Below, piece after piece: positions 27,464-36,982 of a stretch of DNA of 64,000 nucleotides. The DNA is taken from the NCBI GenBank assembly GCA_002368175.1, contig AP018172.1, positions 1-64,000 on the forward strand. Reading direction: 5' to 3'. This DNA comes from Calothrix sp. NIES-2098 (GTDB lineage: Bacteria > Cyanobacteriota > Cyanobacteriia > Cyanobacteriales > Nostocaceae). The stretch's first letter is position 1, and the number at the start of each line of letters is the position of its first letter. The notes beneath the pieces were generated by a model, which did no database searches, was not told where the DNA came from, and saw only the letters and a list, made by a program, of their open reading frames with translations. The translations under genes were made by a program, and so were the position numbers.

Positions 27464-28426
27464 CGCTATCTATTCCTAAATTAGCTATAGAACAAATATT
27501 GAAAAACTTGCCTCTTGCTCAATATTTCAAGAGTCGATATGTACAAATACTTAAGACTCTTTGCTAATTTCTAATCAAGCTCTACCCTAGTAATAAATAA
27601 CTAATTGCAGAGCTTGCTTATTAGCAAATGAGCAATTTACCCCTATGGTAGTTAGAGGCATCTAAATAGGTATTACCTTTCGGCTCGTGCCATTATGGCA
27701 TATTTGAGACAAAAGTTAATAATGAATTTTTACTAAAATCTAAAATACATTTTTTTACTGCTTAATATCAGAATCACAGCCTTATATTAATTATTTTAAT
27801 GTCAGATACCTGGAGATGATTTGGCGGGAATTTTCTATAAAATCATCTGGCATGGTTCTTAAAAGAGTAATTGCCTAACAATCTATTTTTAAGGGCTGAA
27901 AATGCCTAAAATTGCCAATTATTCCTGCAATCCCAAACTATTGGTCAAAACTCATAATTTTTCTGAAAATCTGCTCTCTTAGGTGGTGTGCGATAGGCTG
28001 TTTTATATCAGTAACTAGCCGATGGAAAAGCGATCGCCTAACGGGGAACGCCGCTACCTGAGTGGGATAATCCTAGCCAGAGTCTTTGTTATTACTTATA
28101 TCTTTTAAATCTCTCACTTCGTTTTTATCCCACTTTGGCATCAATTCCAAAGCTAAAGAAAGCGGGAGATTCAATTAAATCTGCGTACACATCTGTCTTT
28201 AGAGGCGAAGAAAACTAAGTTAAGTAGGCGCAATTCAAGCCAACTATGTAAAGTTTTTTAGGGTGAAAGCGAAAGGTTTTTTTCCTTTTCCCCTGCCGAA
28301 ACCCAGTAATTTGGCAGACTATTAGATGAGATATTTCCTCTGACGCTTTCAGACTCTCCAAAAGACAGAGAACTGCAACCGTAGGAGTTACTAACATTTG
28401 GGTGTAGTAAATTTATAGAGGAAAAT
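27464..28426. other. 963-bp intergenic region between divergent genes
   Basis: It lies between the GH2–galT operon (minus) and the stress-protein gene (plus), so it should hold both promoters. A 9-bp hairpin (arms 27814-27822 and 27840-27848) surrounds GGCGGGAATTTT. A HIP1 site lies near 28030. Short minus-strand frames at 28215-28470 have no family features. No RNA gene was recognised, although an untranslated regulator cannot be excluded. Confidence 0.5.
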
Positions 28427-28987
28427 ATGATAACTAAAGACACGACACACGCCTTAGGAGTGTTTGCCAATTCTCAAAAAGTAGAGCAGGCAATTAATGA
28501 ATTGAAAGCTGCAAACTTTCCTATGGAAAAAGTCTCTATCATTGCTAAAGATGTAGAGAAGGGCGATCGCATAGGTGAAGCGCAGATGAGCGATCGCATC
28601 GGTACTCAAGATGTAAATGCAACAGGCGCGGTAGCAGATACACTGACAGCAACTACTTGGGGTAGCGTGTTAGTTGGTCTGAGCAGCCTGGCACTTCCTG
28701 GCTTAGGTGCGGTGCTGGCGGCTGGTTCTGTAGGTGTAGCATTAGTCAGCAGTGTAGCAGGCGTTGCTGTAGGAGCAGCAGCAAATCAGAATTTGGTGAA
28801 AGCACTAGGCGATCTAGGTATTCCCGAAGAACGCGCGCGAGTTTATAGCGATCGCCTTCAACAAAGTTATTATCTGCTCATACTTGATGGCACAGAAGCA
28901 GAAATTCACCGTGCTGAACCAATATTACGCGATAGAGGTATTGAATATTGGGGTATTTATCATAATTCTCAATCTCAAAATGTCTAG
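28427..28987 (+). CDS. General-stress-protein-like membrane-associated protein
   Basis: This 186-residue protein begins ALGVFANSQKVEQAINELKAANF (8-30), the start typical of YflT/GS17M-type general stress proteins. A long Gly/Ala-rich hydrophobic segment (about 84-130, LPGLGAVLAAGSVGVALVSS) could insert in or lie on a membrane. The C-terminal half (GIPEERARVYSDRLQQSYYL) repeats an alpha/beta motif. Two HIP1 sites lie in the linker region. AGAGGAAA precedes the start. The family is stress-induced in other bacteria; its molecular role is not known. Confidence 0.8.
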   Translation: MITKDTTHALGVFANSQKVEQAINELKAANFPMEKVSIIAKDVEKGDRIGEAQMSDRIGTQDVNATGAVADTLTATTWGSVLVGLSSLALPGLGAVLAAGSVGVALVSSVAGVAVGAAANQNLVKALGDLGIPEERARVYSDRLQQSYYLLILDGTEAEIHRAEPILRDRGIEYWGIYHNSQSQNV

Positions 28988-29379
28988 TTAGTAGACTGGC
29001 ATCACACTGAGTTTGGATGTTTACTCGATTGTGTATCCCCTGCTCCCTCTGCTGCCTATGTGTACAATATTAAAGTGAAACGGTATTAGTTGCTGCATCC
29101 GTGAAGGCAGGCGCACGTAGTAATTGATTAGAGCGATCGCCTGTATACGCCAACGGGATTCACCAGATCGTTTTTAGGAATCTAACCACATCAGTACAAT
29201 CACTGCCAATTGTTAGTTACAGTTACTAAAACTGTAACAGCGATAAAATCCCAGGTTACTCAAGATTATTCTAATTAATTAGAAACTTCAAATGTCAGCA
29301 ACCCCGTTTAACTACACAGGGCTTCCACACATCCCATGAGGTTTTGAGCCGATACACGAATTAGTGTGAGAATTGAGTC
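28988..29379. other. 392-bp intergenic region
   Basis: It contains a TTAAAGTGAAACGGTATTA element (about 29070-29088) that recurs at about 39824-39842. There is also a HIP1 site and the leader of the VWA-domain gene. No other structure is seen. Confidence 0.5.
29070..29088 (+). repeat. Dispersed repeat TTAAAGTGAAACGGTATTA
   Basis: A second copy lies at about 39824-39842. The two share the whole core. Confidence 0.6.
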
Positions 29380-31410
29380 ATGTCTTACCCGATTCCATCC
29401 AAACTCTGGCAGCGAATCAGTATTGCAGCAATGTTGTTATTGATACCGTCAGTAGGAATTGCAATTTTACGTCAGTCTGCTACGGTTGCGATTCCAGCCA
29501 ATCAAACTCCTCAAAGTTCGACCCCAGCCAACCCCATTCCACCCAATCACCCTGACTACCAATCACTTCAGGCATTGGTACAAAAGTATAGTTGTGTCGT
29601 CTCGATCCAAAACTTTGGTACTGTACCTATAACCCGAACTGAGTTTGCCACCATCTTAAATGCCTGCGTGCGTCGGAGCAATGAACTCATAGCGACTAAT
29701 CCCAAGATTGTTACCCCAGCAGATACGAAAACCCTGCAACGCTTGCAGTCCGAATTTGCACCGGAGTTAGCAACCCTAAACAATCAGACAGATGAATTGG
29801 AGGCTCGTAGCGATCTAACTCCTGCTGGGATTAATCGCAAGACTCAACCCCTACCCACAATTGCTCAAGAGGAAGCTGTTAACCGCCCTGTCAGCCCTAA
29901 ACCTCAAGCTGTGAGGATTAGAGGAACGGTTGCCCCTGAACCTCAAACTGGTAGATTTAATACAGAAAACTATAACCGGATTGATGACAATCCCTTTCAT
30001 CTTGTCAGTAACGATCCACTTTCCACATTTTCCATTGATGTAGATACAGCATCCTACAGTAACGTGCGGCGGTTTATTACTCAAGGAGAATTACCGCCTA
30101 AGGATGCAGTGCGAATCGAAGAATTGATTAACTACTTTACTTACAATTATCCCCAACCAAAAGGCGATACCAACGACGGGCAGAGCCAACGCCCTTTTTC
30201 CGTCACTACAGAAGTTGCTGCTGCTCCCTGGAATCCGCAACACAAGCTTGTACAGGTCGGTTTGCAAGGTAAACGCCTAGAGAGCGAAACTTTACCACCT
30301 AGCAACCTAGTATTCCTGATTGATGTTTCCGGTTCTATGGATGAACCCAACAAATTACCCTTGGTGCAACAGTCTCTCAAATTGCTGGTAAATACACTGC
30401 GTCCTGAAGACCGGGTAAGTTTGGTAGTCTATGCTGGGAATGCGGGATTGGTGTTACCTGCTACTCCTGGTAGTCAGAAATCAAAAATTTTGGCAGCAAT
30501 CGATCGCTTGCAGGCTGGAGGTTCCACTGCTGGTGGAGAAGGTATTGAACTCGCCTACAAGATAGCCAAACAAAACTTCATCAATTCTGGTAATAATAGA
30601 GTCATTTTAGCTACCGATGGAGATTTTAATGTCGGGGTTTCTAGCGATGCAGAACTGACGCGATTAATTGAACAGAAGCGAGAGCAGGGAATTTTTCTGA
30701 CAGTATTGGGATTTGGTACTGGCAATTACAAGGACTCAAAAATGGAGCAACTGGCTGATAAGGGTAATGGTAACTACGCTTACATTGATACCCTCTTAGA
30801 AGCCAAAAAAGTTTTAGTTAACGATCTCAGAGGAACTTTATTTACTATTGCCAAGGATGTGAAAATCCAGGTGGAATTTAATCCGGCAAAAGTTCAGGCT
30901 TATCGCTTGATTGGCTACGAAAACCGCCTGCTGCAAAACCAGGATTTCAATGATGACAAGAAAGATGCAGGAGAGATTGGGGCTGGTCATTCTGTAACAG
31001 CACTTTATGAAATCATTCCCACTGGTGTAAATAGCGATGTCAAACTACCAAAAGTAGACCCTTTGCGTTATCAGCGTTCTGGTGTAACTCAAGCAGATAC
31101 TGTCAGCAATGAGTTAATGCAATTGAAACTGCGATATAAATTGCCCCAAGACAGTACCAGTCAACTAATTACCCAAACCATCCCAGACGATGATTTCAGC
31201 GCCCAAAGGGAACCCTCCACAAACCTAAGATTTGCTGCTGCGGTGGCTACTTTTGGGATGTTGCTACGTAACTCTGAGTATAAAGGGAATGCTAATTATG
31301 ATTTAGCGATCGCATTGGCAACTCAAGGAAAGGGCGAAGACCGGGATGGCTATCGAGGTGAGTTTATTCGCCTGGTAGAGCAATCTCAGAAGTTGATGGC
31401 CAAGAAATAA
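29380..31410 (+). CDS. YfbK-like von Willebrand factor A domain protein
   Basis: This 676-residue protein has an N-terminal membrane or signal segment (about 12-30). An SLH-like segment (about 62-110, LVQKYSCVVSIQNF and TRTEFATILNAC) resembles the peptidoglycan-binding part of cyanobacterial porins. A YfbK N-terminal domain (about 205-300, DPLSTFSIDVDTASY) leads into the VWA domain (about 308-490), whose MIDAS motif is DVSGSM (315-320). A C-terminal DUF3520-like region ends the protein. It is predicted to lie in the cell envelope and bind proteins through a metal ion. The SLH-like part is inferred from a short match. Confidence 0.85.
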   Translation: MSYPIPSKLWQRISIAAMLLLIPSVGIAILRQSATVAIPANQTPQSSTPANPIPPNHPDYQSLQALVQKYSCVVSIQNFGTVPITRTEFATILNACVRRSNELIATNPKIVTPADTKTLQRLQSEFAPELATLNNQTDELEARSDLTPAGINRKTQPLPTIAQEEAVNRPVSPKPQAVRIRGTVAPEPQTGRFNTENYNRIDDNPFHLVSNDPLSTFSIDVDTASYSNVRRFITQGELPPKDAVRIEELINYFTYNYPQPKGDTNDGQSQRPFSVTTEVAAAPWNPQHKLVQVGLQGKRLESETLPPSNLVFLIDVSGSMDEPNKLPLVQQSLKLLVNTLRPEDRVSLVVYAGNAGLVLPATPGSQKSKILAAIDRLQAGGSTAGGEGIELAYKIAKQNFINSGNNRVILATDGDFNVGVSSDAELTRLIEQKREQGIFLTVLGFGTGNYKDSKMEQLADKGNGNYAYIDTLLEAKKVLVNDLRGTLFTIAKDVKIQVEFNPAKVQAYRLIGYENRLLQNQDFNDDKKDAGEIGAGHSVTALYEIIPTGVNSDVKLPKVDPLRYQRSGVTQADTVSNELMQLKLRYKLPQDSTSQLITQTIPDDDFSAQREPSTNLRFAAAVATFGMLLRNSEYKGNANYDLAIALATQGKGEDRDGYRGEFIRLVEQSQKLMAKK

Positions 31411-31501
31411 TATGGTTTTTAATCGACTCTCAACCTTCTGAAATAACTCCTCAAATCAATAGGATGACAATGCTACAAGGGATAACATTTTAAAATGTAG
31501 A

Positions 31502-31555
31502 TTGAGGTTGGGGTAAAGGTTAAAGGTTTTTGCTTGGCTTTTGCCCCTTCCTCAA
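31502..31555 (+). terminator. Imperfect hairpin after the VWA gene
   Basis: TTGAGG…GGGG…AAA on the left pairs with the complementary run ending CCTCAA on the right, with a 2-nt mismatch and G/T pairs. It lies about 90 bp past the stop and between convergent genes. Weak support. Confidence 0.4.
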
Positions 31556-31609
31556 CCCACAAGTATTGAATGGCATAAACTGTGGAGTTAAAAACAGAAT
31601 CAAAAAGCT

Positions 31610-32116
31610 TTACTCTAGATACAGCCTTAATTGCTCTAAGTTAATGAAGGACTCATGTATTTGTGAATTTGGAGCAAGTGAGGCTTGAAACTGCACAACT
31701 CCAATTGCTTCAACAATTTGATGATTATAGTTTTCTACCTCATCTGGCGGGCGTAAAGATTGTTTATTCCAAGATGGGAAAATGCTCACCTTGGTGTTAT
31801 CCTCAAGCAAAATTTGCGACTTAGTATAAAGTCCTTTAAAACCTGGAATTCCAGTAGATTGTGGGTTAGGTTGCCAGGATTTTGATGTATAACGACCAAT
31901 GATTTTGACCCGTTGACCATTGAGACGAATTAAATCAACACGTTTTTTTACTATTTCCAATTTGTTGGTGGGAATTTCTTCACTACTTAACTGAGGTATT
32001 TGGCTATTGGTGGGTTTAACTGGAGCCAATATACTTAATATTATTGATATTGATATGGTTAATCCCGAAGCCAAACTAACAGAGCGCAATTTCATTTTCT
32101 TCTCTATTTTTGGCAT
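31610..32116 (-). CDS. Small exported protein of unknown function
   Basis: This 168-residue protein has a positively charged start followed by a hydrophobic signal segment (about 12-36, ASGLTISISIILSILAP) and no downstream membrane helix, so export is likely. The mature part contains INGQRVKIIGRYTSKSW-like strands (LNGQRVKIIGRY) and VEAIGVVQF, suggestive of a small beta-barrel such as an OB-fold. The start could be Met8 instead of Met1. No family was recognised. Confidence 0.6.
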   Translation of the reverse strand: MPKIEKKMKLRSVSLASGLTISISIILSILAPVKPTNSQIPQLSSEEIPTNKLEIVKKRVDLIRLNGQRVKIIGRYTSKSWQPNPQSTGIPGFKGLYTKSQILLEDNTKVSIFPSWNKQSLRPPDEVENYNHQIVEAIGVVQFQASLAPNSQIHESFINLEQLRLYLE

Positions 32117-32420
32117 CAGGATACTACATAATTAAAAGTCTGTCTGTATAGCGGTGGTAAATCAACTCACTTGCATGGCTGCGTACCAGACCTGTGGCAA
32201 GGAGTACGAACGCTATCTTGGCGGTGAAAGTATTTTTCTGAGCAAGAGCTGCTTTGAAAGTTGAAAATTAAAGTATTTGAGTGAATCTTTTGACAATTGC
32301 CTGAACCTTACCCAAATATCTTGGTACTCACAAAATAAAAGTCAGTAGCTATACTAACTAAACATGCCTCGACAGGCTTTATCGTTAAATTCTATTCGCT
32401 AGGGATTTTGCAAAAAGTCA
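32117..32420. other. 304-bp spacer between divergent genes, upstream of ligA
   Basis: It should carry the promoters of ligA and the minus-strand small exported protein. I see no gene and no strong hairpin. Confidence 0.45.
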
Positions 32421-34454
32421 ATGATACAAAGTCAGCCAGAAATCAAGCGCGTAGAAGAACTACGTCAGTTGTTGCAGCAAGCTAGCTATGCTTATTACGT
32501 TATAGATGCACCGATCATGGAAGATGCAGTTTATGACCAGCTGTATCGAGAGTTGCAACAACTAGAAACCCAATATCCAGAACTGGTGACGCCCGATAGT
32601 CCCACTCAGCGCGTGGGTGAAAGACCAGCAACACAGTTTACATCGGTGCGGCATAATATCCCTTTATACAGTTTGGAAAATGCTTTTAATACTGATGAGT
32701 TGCAAGCATGGGATCAGCGTTGGCGGCGACAAGCCCCCAAAATTGAGTCAGTAGAGTATGTCACGGAACTGAAAATTGATGGTTCGGCGATCGCACTTAC
32801 CTATCAAAATGGAGTTCTTACCAGAGGTGCAACTAGAGGTGATGGGGTGATGGGTGAAGATATCACCCAAAATGTCCGGACAATTCGCTCAATTCCCTTG
32901 CGCTTAAACTTTGAAGGTTTAGAAATTTTAGAAAAGGTAGAAGTTCGGGGCGAAGCGTTTTTACCTTTGGATGTGTTTAAACAAATCAACGAGGAAAGGC
33001 AAAAAGCAGGCGAGCAATTATTCGCCAATCCCCGCAATGCCGCAGCTGGTACGCTCAGACAATTAGACTCTAGAATTGTAGCTCGCAGGCGCTTAGATTT
33101 CTTTGCTTACACTCTGCACATTCCAGGTAGAGATGATGCAAGTATTGCCAATACGCAATGGGAAGCTCTGGAACTTTTGCAAAAGATGGGTTTCCGCGTC
33201 AATCCCAACCATAAACTTTGCCCTTCCTTGGCAGATGTGGGCGAATACTATAACTACTGGGATACAGAAAGACTGAATTTACCCTACATGACTGATGGGG
33301 TAGTAGTGAAGCTCAATTCCTTTAAGCTTCAAGAACAGTTGGGTTTTACTCAGAAATTCCCCCGCTGGGCAGTAGCGTTAAAATATCCCGCCGAAGAAGC
33401 ACCTACTCGCGTGGAAAATATTGCGGTGAATGTCGGTAGAACTGGGGCTTTAACACCGTTAGCAGAGATGCGCCCAGTACAATTGGCAGGTACGACAGTT
33501 TCCCGCGCAACTTTACATAATAGCGATCGCATTGCGCAATTAGATATCCGCATTGGCGATACTGTCATCGTTCGTAAAGCTGGGGAAATTATTCCAGAGG
33601 TGGTGCGGGTACTCAAAGAACTCCGTCCTCCGGAGACTCAACCGTTTGTCATGCCTACTCATTGCCCAGTCTGCGGACAGCCAGTGGTGCGTGAGTTGGG
33701 TGAAGCCGTTACCAGATGTGTGAATGCTTCTTGTGCCGCTATCCTCAAAGGTGCGATTGAACATTGGGTAAGCCGCGATGCTTTAGATATTAAAGGCATG
33801 GGCGAAAAGCTAGTACATCAACTCGTTGATAAGGGTTTGGTGCATTCTGTAGCTGACTTGTATGACTTGACAGAAGATAAATTGTATGCATTAGAAAGGA
33901 TGGGGCAAAAGTCAGCGCAGAAATTAATCGAAGCGATCGCTCAATCGAAAAATCAACCTTGGTCGCGGGTATTGTATGGTCTAGGCATCCGTCATGTTGG
34001 CAGCGTGAATGCCCAATTGATTACCGACAAGTTTGTCAGCGTAGAAAAACTAACCCAAGCCAGACAATCAGATATCGAAGGCATTTATGGGATTGGTGCC
34101 GAAATTGCCGAATCAGTACACCAATGGTTCCAAATTCATGCCAATCAAACTTTGATTTCTCGCCTAGAAGCCGCAGGGTTGCAATTAACAACTACCGAAG
34201 AAATAACAATTGCTGATGGTAATCAAAAGCTAGCTGGGAAAACTTTTGTCGTCACAGGTACGTTACCTACCTTAAAGCGAGATGAAGCGAAAGCCTTGAT
34301 TCAAAAAGCTGGGGGTAAGGTGACAGATTCAGTGAGCAAGAAAACAGATTATTTGCTTGTAGGTGAAGATGCAGGTTCTAAATTAGCCAAAGCTGAAGCT
34401 TTAGGAATTACCCAGTTAACTGAGGCGGAATTTTTGCAGATGTTGGAGGATTAG
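32421..34454 (+). CDS. ligA: NAD-dependent DNA ligase
   Basis: This 677-residue enzyme seals nicks in DNA during replication and repair. Order of parts: Ia domain (about 1-65), adenylation domain with the nucleotide-accepting Lys118 in the KIDG motif, OB fold, four-cysteine zinc finger (CPVC…CVNASC, about 415-440), helix-hairpin-helix region, and a C-terminal BRCT domain (about 600-677, GKTFVVTGTLPTLKRDEAK). Length and domain order are standard. Single gene, not in an obvious operon. Confidence 0.97.
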   Translation: MIQSQPEIKRVEELRQLLQQASYAYYVIDAPIMEDAVYDQLYRELQQLETQYPELVTPDSPTQRVGERPATQFTSVRHNIPLYSLENAFNTDELQAWDQRWRRQAPKIESVEYVTELKIDGSAIALTYQNGVLTRGATRGDGVMGEDITQNVRTIRSIPLRLNFEGLEILEKVEVRGEAFLPLDVFKQINEERQKAGEQLFANPRNAAAGTLRQLDSRIVARRRLDFFAYTLHIPGRDDASIANTQWEALELLQKMGFRVNPNHKLCPSLADVGEYYNYWDTERLNLPYMTDGVVVKLNSFKLQEQLGFTQKFPRWAVALKYPAEEAPTRVENIAVNVGRTGALTPLAEMRPVQLAGTTVSRATLHNSDRIAQLDIRIGDTVIVRKAGEIIPEVVRVLKELRPPETQPFVMPTHCPVCGQPVVRELGEAVTRCVNASCAAILKGAIEHWVSRDALDIKGMGEKLVHQLVDKGLVHSVADLYDLTEDKLYALERMGQKSAQKLIEAIAQSKNQPWSRVLYGLGIRHVGSVNAQLITDKFVSVEKLTQARQSDIEGIYGIGAEIAESVHQWFQIHANQTLISRLEAAGLQLTTTEEITIADGNQKLAGKTFVVTGTLPTLKRDEAKALIQKAGGKVTDSVSKKTDYLLVGEDAGSKLAKAEALGITQLTEAEFLQMLED

Positions 34455-35046
34455 CCTAGAGATGAATTGATGCGACGAATCAGCTACGGGTAGTAGCAGA
34501 AAATTCAAATCTTAATTTTTTATGTAATTAACGATCGTAAAAGCTTACCTACTACCCAACACAAAAATTCTTAACCAGTTGTTAATTTACGCTCAGAGTT
34601 ATTCTTGAGTAAGGTTGACTTTATCAAAAAGTATAGTAATTCTAAGCATAATAGCTTATTTATATAAGTTAATTATTCCAATTGTAGAAATATTCAAAAA
34701 GCCAACACCTTATTAACGTTGGTAAACCCCCAACACCTAACCTAGGGCAGATGATAATATTTGATTATAGTTAGTCTCCCTCCTGCCGAAATTCTTAACC
34801 AGGAGGTGGTTGTACATTCTCTGAGCGATCGCCTCCTGAATTGTGTCTTCAAGAAAATTAAATATTTTTTGCTCTGTATAGTTTTATGCTGTTCTGCAAT
34901 ACAGAGGCAGTTTTTACAGAGGCTGGAGGTGTTGAACTTACGTTGGCGATCGCAGCCTTTATACCGGATTCTTTTGTTAAGCAGTAGCCAGTACTAATTT
35001 TTTTGGGTGTATTTATTAACTTAAGTATAAATATTTATTACAAAAA
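34455..35046. other. 592-bp intergenic region
   Basis: It is AT-rich with two HIP1-like sites (34826, 34947). A 78-codon frame at 34761-34997 starts at a non-standard codon and lacks domain features. The promoter of the kinase operon should be here. Confidence 0.45.
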
Positions 35047-36195
35047 GTGAGTCAAGCTATGACAATCGGCTTTTCTCTCCAGCAGGCAGAACATGACCTG
35101 AATGATTTGAGTGCATTCAATATCCAAAGTTTTTGCCAACTACAATCTGAACAGTTAACTAGTCAGTCTCCAATTTTATTTGCACGTATTGTTTATCATG
35201 ATTGCATTTTAAAAGCTCATCAAGAAGTAATTAGTTATGCTCAAAAACAACCTCTTTTTTCACAAAAACAATTAGCTTATCTGCGTTCAGAACAGTGGTT
35301 TAGTGACTATCCTCTGGCATTCGAGTTAAAAGAATTTAAATTAAATAATTTTTCAGAAATTGCTTACATCTGCCCTATAGGCTATCGCAATCAAAAACCT
35401 GAGTATATTCAAATAATTGCTGAACGCGCACTTTCTCAGGAATTACAACAATACATCCAGCAATCGGCAATGCTACTTGGTAAGTATGCAAGTATGTATT
35501 TGGTATATGGCAAACAAAAAATTGAAATTCAATTACTCGAAGAAGTTTTGCATAAAGTCGGGCATCAATTACGTAATTCTTTAGCAACGATCGGGCTTTA
35601 TGCTCATAATTTATACTTGGGGTTAACAGGTAATCAGTGCCAAGAGCAAGCAACAGTTATTCGTGAAAGTATCGAAGATTTGGATACTAATTTGAACGAG
35701 TTACTAGATTGTGGACAAGGAGTGAAATTAAGAAAATCTTCTCAAGACCTAAGAACTTTAGTATTGGAAAGTATTAAAGGATTACAACCGCTAATTAATC
35801 AAAAGCAACTTACAATCTCTATACCCGATACATCTACAAATTTAATAATAGACCGTTTACAAATGAAGCAAGTCTTCGATAATTTGCTGAGTAATGCAGT
35901 TTACTTTAGTCCTAATTCCACAACTATTACTTGTAATTGGCAGATTTTTCAAGATGAAGTGCTAATTAAAATTATTGACCAAGGAAAAGGATTATCTCCA
36001 GAAGATATTCAAAAAATATTTACCCCGTTTTATTCTCGTCGTCCCGGAGGAACGGGACTGGGTTTAACTATTGCCAAAAAAATTGTTTTAGACCATCGCG
36101 GAAACTTATGGGCACAAAGTGTATCACATGGTGGAGCGCAATTTTGTGTAATATTGCCTCGACCGAAAATGTCTAGGAGTGTCAAAGATGGTTAA
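35047..36195 (+). CDS. Sensor histidine kinase (cytosolic)
   Basis: This 382-residue protein has an N-terminal DICT/GAF-like sensory part without membrane helices (about 1-160) and a dimerisation helix with phospho-accepting His173 in VGHQLRNSL. The catalytic ATPase domain has an N box (QVFDNLLSNAVYFS) and G boxes (DQGKGLSPED, GGTGLGLTIAKK). The GTG at 35047 opens the frame; ATG 35059 is an equally good start and neither has a clear ribosome site. The response-regulator gene overlaps its last codons, so the two are a cognate pair. The sensed signal is unknown. Confidence 0.9.
   Translation: MSQAMTIGFSLQQAEHDLNDLSAFNIQSFCQLQSEQLTSQSPILFARIVYHDCILKAHQEVISYAQKQPLFSQKQLAYLRSEQWFSDYPLAFELKEFKLNNFSEIAYICPIGYRNQKPEYIQIIAERALSQELQQYIQQSAMLLGKYASMYLVYGKQKIEIQLLEEVLHKVGHQLRNSLATIGLYAHNLYLGLTGNQCQEQATVIRESIEDLDTNLNELLDCGQGVKLRKSSQDLRTLVLESIKGLQPLINQKQLTISIPDTSTNLIIDRLQMKQVFDNLLSNAVYFSPNSTTITCNWQIFQDEVLIKIIDQGKGLSPEDIQKIFTPFYSRRPGGTGLGLTIAKKIVLDHRGNLWAQSVSHGGAQFCVILPRPKMSRSVKDG
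36175..36179 (+). promoter_or_regulatory. AGGAG ribosome site for the response regulator
   Basis: AGGAG ends 8 nt before ATG 36188. It favours that start over the GTG at 36179, which overlaps the site itself. Confidence 0.6.
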
Positions 36196-36865
36196 TAGTC
36201 AAAAACTTTCAGTTTTGCTTGTAGACGATGAAGAACGTTTTCGCCAAGGCATACGTACCCTGCTCAATTTTTATAATATTAATGCTGCATTACCTATAGA
36301 AGTTGTCGGTGAAGCAGACTCTGTAGAACAAGTTTTAAAACTGACACAGCAGAAGTCTCCAGATTTAATTTTACTGGATTTACAATTAAGCGGTAGTGAT
36401 GGTATTACAGCTTTAGTTCGTTTAAAAGAAATTGCTTATACTGGCAAAGTTTTAGTTTTATCAGCCCACCAAGAAGATGATTGGATTTTCCGGGCTATGC
36501 AAGCAGGCGCAGCAGGTTATGTATTTAAAAATCGCTTGGCTACTCAATTGGGCGAAGCTATTAAAACTGTGATGCAATCAGAAATTTATTTACCTTCAGA
36601 AGTTGCTAGCCGATTTTTTAGATTCTTTCAAGCTTACTCCGATTCCTCATTAAGAGCTTGCCATCAGTTACACTTAACAGAAAGAGAACAAGAAGTTTTA
36701 TACTGGTTAGCTCAAGGTGCTTCCAATGAAGAAATTGCCAAGCATTTATATGTAACCGTTGCCACTGTAAAAGCTCATCTCACTAGCATTTTTGAGAAGT
36801 TAAAAGTTACCAGCCGAACTCAAGCTATTGTAGCCGCCCTCAAGTTAGGACTTGTAAAAGCTTAA
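36188..36865 (+). CDS. NarL/LuxR-family response regulator
   Basis: This protein of 225 residues has a receiver domain with the acidic pair near LLVDDEERF, phospho-accepting Asp64 in LLDLQL, and the switch region LVLSAHQEDDW. The C-terminal LuxR-type helix-turn-helix (about 158-222) is LTEREQEVLYWLAQGASNEEIA, then VTVATVKAHLTSIFEKL. It overlaps the kinase gene by 8 bp, a sign of translational coupling. It is probably activated by that kinase and binds DNA; the targets are unknown, though the pseudokinase and FHA genes lie just downstream. Confidence 0.92.
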   Translation: MVNSQKLSVLLVDDEERFRQGIRTLLNFYNINAALPIEVVGEADSVEQVLKLTQQKSPDLILLDLQLSGSDGITALVRLKEIAYTGKVLVLSAHQEDDWIFRAMQAGAAGYVFKNRLATQLGEAIKTVMQSEIYLPSEVASRFFRFFQAYSDSSLRACHQLHLTEREQEVLYWLAQGASNEEIAKHLYVTVATVKAHLTSIFEKLKVTSRTQAIVAALKLGLVKA

Positions 36866-36898
36866 GAAGCAGAGTCAAGAGTCAAAAGTCAATTAATT

Positions 36899-36980
36899 AT
36901 TTCTCCCTTGTCTCCCTTGTCCCATTTCTCCCCACACTCCCCACACTCCCCACTCTCCCTGCTGCCCCTCCGCCTCCCCT
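36899..36980 (-). repeat. Low-complexity CTCCCCACACTCCCC repeat
   Basis: This is a C-rich tandem tract, reverse complement of the family at 17100-17172. It reads through as a spurious 25-residue Ser/Pro/Leu leader if translation is started at 36908. Confidence 0.75.
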
Positions 36981-36982
36981 TT

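Noticed and set aside
28215..28470. Two minus-strand frames before the stress-protein gene
   Set aside because: They overlap the gene's leader and start, have low-complexity Lys-rich ends and no ribosome site.
34761..34997. 78-codon plus-strand frame between ligA and the kinase
   Set aside because: No standard start, no ribosome site, no domain features; AT-rich spacer.
36908..36982. N-terminal extension of the pseudokinase
   Set aside because: It lies in a dispersed C-rich repeat and adds only a Ser/Pro/Leu leader; the downstream ATG at 36983 begins the conserved part.
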